A stretch of 14,275 nucleotides of DNA from Bacteroidota bacterium (GTDB taxonomy: Bacteria; Bacteroidota; Bacteroidia; UKL13-3): positions 1-14,275 of the forward strand of contig VEQB01000021.1 of the NCBI GenBank assembly GCA_018883485.1, in the 5' to 3' direction. Made by a program: the position numbers and the translations under genes. Below the pieces are notes generated by a model. That model was not told the origin of the DNA. It was given only the letters and a program-made list of their open reading frames with translations, and did not search any database. How positions within the stretch are numbered: the first letter of the stretch is position 1; every line of letters begins with the position of its first letter. Below are positions 6,569-13,586 of this stretch, in pieces.

Positions 6569-8626
6569 TTAATTAACTACTGGTAAAAAGCTGTAATTTT
6601 TGCTCCTCCACAATTGGTCTTCTAACCAATTGTTTGGGTATTCAACTTTTACATCAATTACTTTATCGCCTTCCATAACAGCAGTTAGTTTTGGCTGAAT
6701 AAATCCTTTATACGGCGCAACATTTAATTTATTAAACCTCTCTTTTACCTCTTTTAATAACTCTTGGTTTACTTTCACACCATAGTTTTCAACCAAAGTT
6801 TGGCCTGCGGCAAAATCTCCTTCAGATTTTATGCGTTGAATTTCCTTTAATAGCATGCCAAAAATAGCGCGTAATTTTTCGTAATCATTCACTTTAACAT
6901 AGGTTTTTCCATCTTTTTTAACGTATTCAATCACGTTTTCTGCTTTGCCTTTCTCATAAGCCCAGCTTGCATTTAACTGCCGATTACGCATGTGTGCTTC
7001 TTCTAAGTTTTCACCAATTTGTAAACGTGTTAATTGGGTGATTAAGCCATTGCGTATGTAATTGTCATATTCGCATTTGCCTACTTCCAAACTTGGCATC
7101 ACACCCATTTCTACTAATTTAGAGTCCATTACGTAATACAACGCCACTAAATCTGCACGCGCTTCTTCTAGGGTGCTGGCATAGTTTTTTAAGGTTTGAT
7201 CCGGGTCGCCAATTCCTGGATTAATTTGTCCAGATGCGTGTCCAATTACTTCATGCATATCTGTATGTAAATCGCTTCCTAATGCACCAAACTCTGCATT
7301 TCTTTTTATTTCTTCTTCTGTTAAGGCAAATTCTTTCATCATTGGGCTCTTAGCGCCAACAATGTTGTAACTATGCACAATATTCCCCAACGAAACGGAT
7401 TTAGAACCATGCGCTTGTCTTATCCAATTTGCGTTTGGAAGGTTAATTCCAATAGGCGTAGATGGGTTAGAAGCACCGGCTTCTTGAATAACTGTAATTA
7501 CTTTAGCTGTAATACCTTTCACATTTTTCTTTTTGTGGTTTGGATCAAGCGGCGAATTGTCTTCAAACCATTGTGCCTCTTTGGCTATTGCTGCAATGCG
7601 TTTGGTGGCTTCCATATCTTTTAAACTTACTACAGATTCAAAGGAAGCGCGTTTGCCAATGGCATCTTCATATACTTCAATAAAACCGTTTACAACATCT
7701 AATCTGCTTTCTGTGTCTTCTACCCATGCAATACTGTATTCGTCAAACTTTTTTAGGTCGCCTGTTTTATAATACTCAACCAATAAGCTAAGTGCTTTTT
7801 TCTGTTTTTCATTCTCAGCAACAGTCATTGCCTTTTCTAACCAATACACTATTTTATCAATGGCAGCTCCATACATTCCGCCAGACTTCCATACCTTTTC
7901 TGTAACTACGCCATTTTCTTTTATCATCTTTGAATTTAGGCCCCAGCTAATTGGTTTGGTATCATTGGTATTAATACGCGCGGCATAGTAGGCTTCAACT
8001 TCTGCTTGGGTTACGCCTTCATAAAAATTATTGGCAGAAGCCTTTACATTGTCGATATTGCTGGCGAGGTTAACTGTTTTTGCATCTACAGTTGGATCAA
8101 ACATAACGGGTTTTAATAAACCAAGGTAGGCTTCTTTGCTCATGCCAGCCAGGGGTAATGCGTTTTCTGGCACAGCATTTACCAGACTTTCAAAATAAGT
8201 ATAGCTGCATTCTGGAATAAATTTAGAATTTGCATAATGGTGGTGAATGCCATTCGCAAAAAACACACGTTTGGCATAGGTTTCAAACTGTTTCCATTCA
8301 GCACTTTCTTTATCACCAGTATAGTTGGTTAAGATAGCCTCAAGCGTTTTACGTATGCGTAAATTGTGCTTGTACTTTTGGTCGTAATAAATATCTCTGC
8401 CACAATTTGCCGCTTCGTACAAATAATAAGCGAGTTCTTTTTGTTGTAGGCTTAGTTCTTCAAACCCTGGGATTTGGTATCTTAATACTTGTAAATCTGC
8501 AAACTGATCGCAATTCACTTCAAAGTCAGTGTTTTGTGAACTCATTTTTTTGTTATCGCTTTCACAAGCGCCAAAAACGGTGGCTGTTCCAATTAGTCCG
8601 TATAGCATTACTTTTTTTAAGTTCAT
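6569..8626 (-). CDS. Dipeptidyl-peptidase III-like lipoprotein (M49 metallopeptidase)
   Basis: Zinc peptidase that removes dipeptides from the N-terminus of peptides. The chosen start (ATG 8624-8626) gives 685 aa beginning MNLKKVMLYGLIG with a lipobox FGAC at 18-21; an in-frame upstream Met would add 26 residues that spoil the signal and run through the promoter. The M49 signature HEVIGH is at 458-463 (zinc ligands His458 and His463, catalytic Glu459), and EEARAD at 487-492 supplies the third ligand Glu488. In most M49 enzymes that motif reads EECRA(E/D), so Cys is replaced by Ala here. The length fits bacterial DPP III. After lipid attachment at Cys21 the protein should sit in the periplasm or outer membrane, probably for peptide use; human and yeast DPP III are cytosolic. 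The beta-barrel gene follows 32 nt downstream. Confidence 0.93.
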   Translation of the reverse strand: MNLKKVMLYGLIGTATVFGACESDNKKMSSQNTDFEVNCDQFADLQVLRYQIPGFEELSLQQKELAYYLYEAANCGRDIYYDQKYKHNLRIRKTLEAILTNYTGDKESAEWKQFETYAKRVFFANGIHHHYANSKFIPECSYTYFESLVNAVPENALPLAGMSKEAYLGLLKPVMFDPTVDAKTVNLASNIDNVKASANNFYEGVTQAEVEAYYAARINTNDTKPISWGLNSKMIKENGVVTEKVWKSGGMYGAAIDKIVYWLEKAMTVAENEKQKKALSLLVEYYKTGDLKKFDEYSIAWVEDTESRLDVVNGFIEVYEDAIGKRASFESVVSLKDMEATKRIAAIAKEAQWFEDNSPLDPNHKKKNVKGITAKVITVIQEAGASNPSTPIGINLPNANWIRQAHGSKSVSLGNIVHSYNIVGAKSPMMKEFALTEEEIKRNAEFGALGSDLHTDMHEVIGHASGQINPGIGDPDQTLKNYASTLEEARADLVALYYVMDSKLVEMGVMPSLEVGKCEYDNYIRNGLITQLTRLQIGENLEEAHMRNRQLNASWAYEKGKAENVIEYVKKDGKTYVKVNDYEKLRAIFGMLLKEIQRIKSEGDFAAGQTLVENYGVKVNQELLKEVKERFNKLNVAPYKGFIQPKLTAVMEGDKVIDVKVEYPNNWLEDQLWRSKNYSFLPVVN

Positions 8627-8637
8627 GGGTTTAACGT

Positions 8638-8651
8638 TATTTGAGCAAATA
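8638..8651. promoter_or_regulatory. Palindrome in the divergent promoter region
   Basis: TATTTG-AG-CAAATA, a perfect 6-bp inverted repeat with a 2-bp centre. It overlaps the predicted -7 element and transcription start of the M49 peptidase gene and lies just before the DUF2400 start, the right place for an operator. Part of the symmetry comes from the promoter element itself, so it may be incidental. Confidence 0.25.
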
Positions 8652-8653
8652 TA
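8646..8653 (-). promoter_or_regulatory. Predicted Bacteroidota -7 element for the M49 peptidase gene
   Basis: On the minus strand this reads TATATTTG, an exact match to TAnnTTTG, and predicts a transcript start near 8642 with a leader of about 16 nt. No TTG at the right upstream distance was found. It supports ATG 8626 as the start, because the longer frame would begin upstream of this promoter. Confidence 0.45.
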
Positions 8654-8664
8654 AGAGGCTAATT

Positions 8665-9438
8665 GTGAAAGTACCATCCATTTATAAAATTCTTGAAAAT
8701 GCATATCAAACCTACAATCAGGTAAATTTTATAGCAGATGACCCAATTTCGATACCACACCAGTTTGTTAAGAAGGCGGATATAGAAATTGCGGGTTTGT
8801 TTGCTGCTGTATTTGCTTGGGGGCAGCGTATAACCATTATTAATAAAACAAAGGATGCTTTGCAGAGAATGGATAATTCCCCACATGATTTTGTTTTGAA
8901 CCATCAGGAAAAGGATTTGAAAAAAATGCTAGATTTTAAACACCGAACCTTTAATGATACGGATTTGCTCTATTTTATTCATTTCTTAAAGCACCATTAT
9001 CAAAGAGAGATAAGTTTAGAATCTGCATTTAACAGAGGCATGAAGAAAAAGGATGTAAATATGGAAAATGGGTTGCTGGGTTTTAGAGACTATTTTTTTT
9101 CTTTACCTGATGCACCTATGAGAACGCGTAAACATATTGCCTCTCCCAGCACTGGATCTAGCTGTAAGCGTTTAAACATGTTTTTACGTTGGATGGTAAG
9201 AAAGGATAAATTTGGGGTAGATTTTGGTATTTGGGAAACCATTAAGCCTGCTCAATTGGTATGTCCTTTGGATATTCATGTGGGAAGGGTGGCGCGCAAG
9301 TTGGGTTTATTAGATAGAACGCAAGACGATTGGCAAGCAGCCGTAGCTTTAACCAATGCTTTAAAACGCTTCGACCCAAAGGATCCTGTTAAATATGATT
9401 TAGCCTTATTTGGTTTGGGGGTAAATGGTGAACATTGA
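8665..9438 (+). CDS. TIGR02757/DUF2400 family protein
   Basis: Conserved protein of unknown function, common in Bacteroidota and spirochaetes. The chosen start is GTG 8665-8667, preceded by AAGAGG at 8653-8658 with a 6-nt spacer; a TTG 24 nt upstream is in frame but has no such site. That gives 257 aa. Family marks are FIADDPISIPHQF, KKADIEIAGLFAAVFAWGQR, SPSTGSSCKRLNMFLRWMVR and CPLDIHVGRVARKLGLL, ending DLALFGLGVN. The segment with a Lys (in SCKRLN), a helix, and an Asp (in PLDIHVGR) recalls helix-hairpin-helix DNA glycosylases of the endonuclease III/OGG group, but that link is my inference, not shown by sequence. No signal peptide; expected to be cytoplasmic. Head-to-head with the M49 gene, starts 38 bp apart. 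Confidence 0.88.
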   Translation: MKVPSIYKILENAYQTYNQVNFIADDPISIPHQFVKKADIEIAGLFAAVFAWGQRITIINKTKDALQRMDNSPHDFVLNHQEKDLKKMLDFKHRTFNDTDLLYFIHFLKHHYQREISLESAFNRGMKKKDVNMENGLLGFRDYFFSLPDAPMRTRKHIASPSTGSSCKRLNMFLRWMVRKDKFGVDFGIWETIKPAQLVCPLDIHVGRVARKLGLLDRTQDDWQAAVALTNALKRFDPKDPVKYDLALFGLGVNGEH

Positions 9439-9440
9439 AA

Positions 9441-9471
9441 TTTGCAGTTAAGAATTCCTACTTTAGCTTTG
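9441..9471 (+). promoter_or_regulatory. Full Bacteroidota promoter (-33 TTTG, -7 TAGCTTTG) for the T9SS gene
   Basis: TTTG at 9441-9444, a 19-bp spacer and TAGCTTTG at 9464-9471 fit both halves of the Bacteroidota primary promoter with the expected spacing. It begins 2 nt after the DUF2400 stop. The ATG at 9476 is only 4 nt beyond the -7 element, so transcription would start at or next to the start codon. Confidence 0.6.
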
Positions 9472-9475
9472 TAGC

Positions 9476-10450
9476 ATGTTTCGAATAATTATTTTTTTAG
9501 CTGTCTTATTTCCGCTTTCTATGCAAGCCCAATATGCTCCGCAGGCTGGTTTGGCAGGTTCTTCTGCCATGCATGCCGATAGTAGTGCTTTTATTAATTG
9601 GGCTAGTGGCTATAGTTTAAATCGGGGTTGGCAAAACATGGCCGATACTTCTTTAGGCAAGGCAGATGTTGGTGAAGAATGGAGCATTACCGGAAAAGCT
9701 GGAAATGGCGTAATTAGTTTGGGCGATAAAGGTAGCATAACATTAACCTTTCCTTATCCTATAAGAAATGGACAAGGAGCAGATTTTGCTGTTTTTGAAA
9801 ATGGTTTTTTGGTAAACGATAGTTTGGCTTTTCTTGAATTAGCTTTTGTAGAAGTTAGTAGTAATGGGGTAGATTTTGTGCGTTTTGCAGCAGTTTCTTT
9901 GGTAGATACAAATTTACAACAACCCGGCTTCTCTACCATAAACGCAAAGCAAATTCATAACTTAGCGGGGAAGTATATTCTGCCCTTTGGAACTCCCTTT
10001 GATTTGGAAGAATTAAAAGATAGCAGTATGGTAAATATAAACAATATTACCCATGTAAGAATTACAGATGTGGGAGGCTGTGTTTTGCCAGAATGGGCCT
10101 CAAGAGATGTTTTTGGGCGTGCAATTAACGACCCTTGGCCAACTCCTTTTCCATCGGCAGGATTTGATTTTGATGCAGTAGGCGTAATCTACCAGCAAGA
10201 TGGTTTAGGAATTGCAGCAAATTACCAAAATGGCTTATCTGTTTACCCAAATCCTGCCCGCGTTGGTCAGCAAATTAATATTGAGATGCCATTAGGTTCA
10301 AACCAAAATGACTTGCAATTGATGGATGTTAATGGGAAGAACATTCAGACGGTTCAAGATAATTTTGCCTTAGACACTCCAGGCATTTACTTTTTAGTTG
10401 TTTTGGCCAATGGCAAACAGGGTCTTCAAAAATTAATCGTTACCCCATGA
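9476..10450 (+). CDS. Secreted protein with type IX secretion C-terminal sorting domain
   Basis: 324 aa. The signal peptide MFRIIIFLAVLFPLSMQAQ is followed by a domain of about 225 residues with GQGADFAVFENGF, LAFVEVSSNGVDFVRF, IHNLAGKY, GTPFDLEEL, INNITHVRITDVGG and INDPWPTPFPSAGFDFDAVGVI. I recognise this as the cell-surface-protein domain also found in planctomycetes; its biochemical role is not known to me. Residues from about 254 form a type A sorting domain: LSVYPNPARVGQQI, a beta sandwich, then GIYFLVVLANGKQ and QKLIVTP. Such domains guide export across the outer membrane by the T9SS and are removed by PorU, often with attachment to A-LPS. The last residues VTP depart from the frequent basic ending. 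The stop overlaps the start of the M61 gene (ATGA). Confidence 0.9.
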   Translation: MFRIIIFLAVLFPLSMQAQYAPQAGLAGSSAMHADSSAFINWASGYSLNRGWQNMADTSLGKADVGEEWSITGKAGNGVISLGDKGSITLTFPYPIRNGQGADFAVFENGFLVNDSLAFLELAFVEVSSNGVDFVRFAAVSLVDTNLQQPGFSTINAKQIHNLAGKYILPFGTPFDLEELKDSSMVNINNITHVRITDVGGCVLPEWASRDVFGRAINDPWPTPFPSAGFDFDAVGVIYQQDGLGIAANYQNGLSVYPNPARVGQQINIEMPLGSNQNDLQLMDVNGKNIQTVQDNFALDTPGIYFLVVLANGKQGLQKLIVTP

Positions 10451-11916
10451 TAAAACACTTAGTTAGTATTGCTGATGCCATAGCCCATTTTGTGGGTATT
10501 GAAAGTACAATTGAAACTTTAAATGTTGCCGAAATGGTGATACAATTACCTGCTTGGCGCCCAGGTAGGTACGAGTTAGGTAATTTTGCTAAAAATATTA
10601 GAAAATTTTCGGTTCAAAACGAAAAAGGAGAAAGTTTACCTTTTAAAAAATTAAGTAAAGATTCTTGGTTGATTTCATGCAAAGGCATAGCCACTATTAA
10701 GCTAAGTTATGAGTATTATGCCAACCAAGCAGATGCAGGTGCTTGCTATGTGGATGCCGAATTAATTTACCTCAATCCGGTGCATTGTTTTATGTTTGTT
10801 TTGGGAAGAATAGATGAGGCGCATACTTTAAGTTTTGAGGTGCCCCAACATTGGGAAATTGCTTGTCAGTTGCCAAAAGAAAATGGCAAGTTAATGGCAC
10901 CAAATTTTGATATGCTGGCCGATAGTCCCTTGTTTGTTTCTCCAAATTTGCAACACCATCGTTTTAAGGTAAAACAAACAGATTTTCATTTTTGGTTTCA
11001 AGGAGCAAAGTTTCCTTTTATACAAAAACTTGAGGAGGATACGCGCAAATATGCCTTATGGCAGGAGGACCTTTTTGGCGATTTGCCATGCCCGGATTAT
11101 CATTTTTTATATTTGCTATTGCCTAACGCATTTAGGCATGGGGTAGAACATTTAAATTCTACCGTAATTGCCATGGGTCCGCATACAGATTTTGAAAAGG
11201 AAGATTTTTACCACGATTTTTTAGCTATCAGTTCTCATGAATTATTTCATTTATGGAATATCAAAAGAATTAGACCTAATGAAATGTGGCCTTATGATTT
11301 TACCAAGGAAAATTATTCTGAGCTAGGTTATGTTTATGAGGGCGTAACAACCTATTACGGCGATTTAACTTTATGGCAATGTGGAGTTTGGGATTGGGAG
11401 CGGTATAGAAATAGTTTTAGTGCAGATATTACTAAGCATTTAACTAACGAGGGTAGGTATAATTACTCTGTTGCCGAAAGTAGTTTTGATACTTGGTTAG
11501 ATGGATATTTACCTGGTGTGCCTGGAAGAAAAGTTTCTATTTACATGGAGGGTCTAATTGCTGCATTTATTGCAGATGTAATAATTATTGAAGCAAGTGA
11601 GGGTAAGAATTGCTTGGATGATGCAATGCAACTATTGTATAACAGAACGTGGAAAATGAATTCGGGATATAGTAAGGAAATGTACCAAGAAGTTCTGGAA
11701 ACTACCGCCGGTATTTCATTTGACGCCTATTTTTCTGAGGTAATTGCGGGTAGGGGAAAGATGGAAAATTGGCTGAAAGCTGCCTTAGATAAATTGGGAT
11801 TATCTATTGAAAAACAAGTGGATGAGACTGGTTTAATTAAGTACAATGTGGTAAAACTACTTGAGCCAACAAATTTACAGAAAAGATTTTTTGGCTTTTG
11901 GAGTCAAAGCAACTAA
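10447..11916 (+). CDS. M61 family metallopeptidase (glycyl aminopeptidase-like), lacking PDZ domain
   Basis: 489 aa. An N-terminal beta domain (about 1-165, with QLPAWRPGRYELGNFAKNI typical of M61) is followed by a thermolysin-like catalytic domain. HELFHLWNIKRIRP starts at 264: His264 and His268 bind zinc and Glu265 is catalytic; YEGVTTYYGD supplies the third ligand Glu298. Known M61 enzymes release N-terminal Gly or Ala and usually carry a C-terminal PDZ domain, about 600 aa in all. Here the protein ends soon after the catalytic helices (ENWLKAALDKLGL) with a short tail, so the PDZ domain is absent. Only 27 nt separate it from the next gene, so no remnant is hidden downstream. No signal peptide; it looks cytoplasmic. 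The ATGA overlap with the secreted-protein gene suggests translational coupling. Confidence 0.9.
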   Translation: MIKHLVSIADAIAHFVGIESTIETLNVAEMVIQLPAWRPGRYELGNFAKNIRKFSVQNEKGESLPFKKLSKDSWLISCKGIATIKLSYEYYANQADAGACYVDAELIYLNPVHCFMFVLGRIDEAHTLSFEVPQHWEIACQLPKENGKLMAPNFDMLADSPLFVSPNLQHHRFKVKQTDFHFWFQGAKFPFIQKLEEDTRKYALWQEDLFGDLPCPDYHFLYLLLPNAFRHGVEHLNSTVIAMGPHTDFEKEDFYHDFLAISSHELFHLWNIKRIRPNEMWPYDFTKENYSELGYVYEGVTTYYGDLTLWQCGVWDWERYRNSFSADITKHLTNEGRYNYSVAESSFDTWLDGYLPGVPGRKVSIYMEGLIAAFIADVIIIEASEGKNCLDDAMQLLYNRTWKMNSGYSKEMYQEVLETTAGISFDAYFSEVIAGRGKMENWLKAALDKLGLSIEKQVDETGLIKYNVVKLLEPTNLQKRFFGFWSQSN

Positions 11917-11943
11917 TTTCGAGAAAATTCTTAATTCACATTT

Positions 11944-12654
11944 ATGCAAAAGATGTATTTAGAGTGTAGTAATTGCGACGCTAAAAGTGTTAGTTTTTTA
12001 ACCCATTGTACAGATGCGGAAGCTAGCCTTGTCTCAGCTGCTAAATCTTGCAGTCATTATAAAAAAGGCCAATCTATTTTTTATGAAGACAACATGCCAT
12101 TAGGGATTTATTGCCTGAGTAAAGGATCAATTAAGCTAACAAAATCTAATAAAGATGGGAAAGAGCAAATTGTAAGATTTGCAAGAGAAGGTGAGTTTTT
12201 AGGGTATAGGGCACTCATTGCAGAAGAGCCATTAGTGGCAACAGCTACCTGCGTAGAAGACACTATCTGTTGCTTTATTCCAAAACAGGTATTTTTAGAT
12301 TTGTTAGAAAGTAATCACGTTATCAATAAACTTATGCTTAAATCATTATGTCATGATTTAGGCATAGCCGATGAGAAAATTCAAAGCTTAGCCCAAAAAA
12401 GCGTGCGCGAGCGTTTGGCCGAAACTTTATTGTTTCTGCAAAAAACCTTTTTGGATGAAAAAAGTGTCGACTCTAGTTTAATCTCGGTAACATTACCAAG
12501 AGAAGATATTGCAAATATTGTGGGAACCGCTACCGAAACAGTGATTCGTTTGCTTTCAGAATTTAAGGCAGACAAACTTATTGAAATGGATGGCAAACGC
12601 ATTAGAATTCTAAATAAAGATGGCTTAGAAAGAATTTCTCACGCATCGGTTTAA
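11944..12654 (+). CDS. Crp/Fnr family transcriptional regulator, FNR-like
   Basis: 236 aa: an effector-binding beta-roll (about 25-135), a dimer helix, and a winged HTH (about 170-230). Cysteines 8, 11 and 22 precede the roll, and Cys110 in CCFIP aligns with FNR Cys122 (CEIP); FNR uses Cys20, 23, 29 and 122 for its oxygen-sensing 4Fe-4S cluster. Here the second-to-third spacing is 10 rather than 5 residues, and Cys36, 57, 103 and 109 are further candidates, so cluster binding is possible but unproven. The recognition helix TATETVIRLLSEF has Glu198 and Arg202 in the places of FNR Glu209/Arg213 and CRP Glu181/Arg185, with Ile201 where FNR has Ser212. The next gap holds an FNR-type box and the downstream genes belong to cbb3 oxidase loci, which supports a low-oxygen role. 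It starts 27 nt after the M61 stop. Confidence 0.92.
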   Translation: MQKMYLECSNCDAKSVSFLTHCTDAEASLVSAAKSCSHYKKGQSIFYEDNMPLGIYCLSKGSIKLTKSNKDGKEQIVRFAREGEFLGYRALIAEEPLVATATCVEDTICCFIPKQVFLDLLESNHVINKLMLKSLCHDLGIADEKIQSLAQKSVRERLAETLLFLQKTFLDEKSVDSSLISVTLPREDIANIVGTATETVIRLLSEFKADKLIEMDGKRIRILNKDGLERISHASV

Positions 12655-12656
12655 AT

Positions 12657-12670
12657 CTGATAAAAATCAT
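12657..12670. promoter_or_regulatory. FNR-type operator
   Basis: C-TGAT-AAAA-ATCA-T compared with the FNR consensus TTGAT-N4-ATCAA: 8 of 10 fixed positions match and the core is a perfect palindrome. Its centre is about 63 bp upstream of the start predicted from the -7 element at 12715, a distance that suits class I activation. It directly follows the gene of an FNR-like regulator, its likely ligand. Confidence 0.5.
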
Positions 12671-12671
12671 A

Positions 12672-12692
12672 ATGACCACTGAGTTAGGTCAT
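12672..12692. promoter_or_regulatory. Second inverted repeat upstream of the stress-protein gene
   Basis: ATGACC, nine bases, GGTCAT: a perfect 6-bp inverted repeat centred near -45 of the predicted start, between the FNR-type box and the promoter. It could be a site for another dimeric regulator or a second weak site for the same one. As an RNA hairpin it could also act in transcript ending after the regulator gene, although no T tract follows. Confidence 0.35.
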
Positions 12693-12714
12693 ATTTATCT
12701 TTCATATTGACTCC

Positions 12715-12722
12715 TAGTTTTG
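12715..12722 (+). promoter_or_regulatory. Predicted Bacteroidota -7 element for the usp-ccoI unit
   Basis: TAGTTTTG matches TAnnTTTG exactly, 23 bp before the ATG at 12746. The expected TTTG about 19-21 bp upstream is replaced by TTTA at 12694-12697, which fits a promoter that needs an activator. A repeat GGAATT-TAAAAT-AATTCC at 12722-12739 follows at the predicted start site. Confidence 0.5.
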
Positions 12723-12745
12723 GAATTTAAAATAATTCCTAAATA

Positions 12746-13582
12746 ATGGTAAGAAATATGCTAATTCTAATGGACGGATCTGCCAATGCGGAAAGGTTAC
12801 TCGATTATTCTGCTAAGATTTTTTCAAGCAAGCAAGATCATTTTCAAGGTGCCTTTGTGGAAGGAATAGTTGGAAAAAACATAAATCAAATTTTTGATTA
12901 TGCCACCGATTTGAGCGCGCAGTACACACGTTCTGAAATAATTGAAAAAATACTCCATTCTAATTTAAGTAATAGCTCGGCTTTTATTTCTAGGTTTGTA
13001 AATAAGTGCGATGAGCTGTCTTTAAAAACTAGTGTGTATCTTTCGGAGTTAGAGGTAAACGAGGATTTAGTAAATGAAAGTTTATACAGTGATTTATTTC
13101 TAATTGGAAAAGATTTATTTAAACGCCCAGATTTGGATAAAGCTTCTTTAGAAGCTATAGAATTTGTTGCTAAGAATGCAAAATGTCCAATTTTGTTATT
13201 AAGCTGCGAGCAACCTTCTTTTCAAAATATTGTGCTAATTTATGATGGCAGTAACCGTTCTTTTAAAGCCATCAAGTTATTTGCATATTTAATGGGTGAG
13301 CAGCTTCAAACTAATAAAATAACCTTAAATATTGTAGTAACAGATGCAAGTGTAGATAATGAAAAACCTGTAATAAATTACCTTAAAAGGTACAAATCTA
13401 ACTTTTACATGCATCGCGTTTACCCTGATAATTATTACCACGAGTTGCGAAATCTCTTGAAAGATATGCATTCGTTTTTGTTGGTTTCTGGAGTGAATAA
13501 GAATGAAATTTTGGAAGATTTATTCTTCAATAAAGAAAAATCATTTTTTATAGATGAACAACGTTCCATTTTTTTAGCATAG
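12746..13582 (+). CDS. Tandem universal stress protein, degenerate
   Basis: 278 aa made of two Usp-like halves. The first begins RNMLILMDGSANAERLLDYS and ends NAKCPILLLS (about 1-154); the second begins FQNIVLIYDGSNRSFKAIKL and ends SFFIDEQRSIFLA (about 159-278). The short strand, Asp and helix pattern at each start is typical of Usp domains. The ATP-binding Gly-x2-Gly-x9-Gly-Ser/Thr motif is missing from both halves (first half LIGKDLFKRP, second half VSGVNKNEILED), so it probably does not bind ATP in the usual way. No signal peptide or membrane segment; cytoplasmic. It lies between the FNR-like regulator and the ccoI-like gene, only 4 nt from the latter, so a job tied to low-oxygen respiration is likely, but its partner is unknown. 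Confidence 0.85.
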   Translation: MVRNMLILMDGSANAERLLDYSAKIFSSKQDHFQGAFVEGIVGKNINQIFDYATDLSAQYTRSEIIEKILHSNLSNSSAFISRFVNKCDELSLKTSVYLSELEVNEDLVNESLYSDLFLIGKDLFKRPDLDKASLEAIEFVAKNAKCPILLLSCEQPSFQNIVLIYDGSNRSFKAIKLFAYLMGEQLQTNKITLNIVVTDASVDNEKPVINYLKRYKSNFYMHRVYPDNYYHELRNLLKDMHSFLLVSGVNKNEILEDLFFNKEKSFFIDEQRSIFLA

Positions 13583-13586
13583 TAAT

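Noticed and set aside
7373..7772. Plus-strand frames inside the M49 gene
   Set aside because: They overlap each other and the strongly supported antisense peptidase gene, with unstructured composition.
8641..8664. TTG start for the DUF2400 gene
   Set aside because: GTG 8665 has a well-spaced AAGAGG, and the TTG lies in the palindrome and has no ribosome-binding site.
8627..8704. 26-residue N-terminal extension of the M49 gene
   Set aside because: It would hide the signal peptide and lipobox that start at ATG 8626 and would begin upstream of the predicted promoter.
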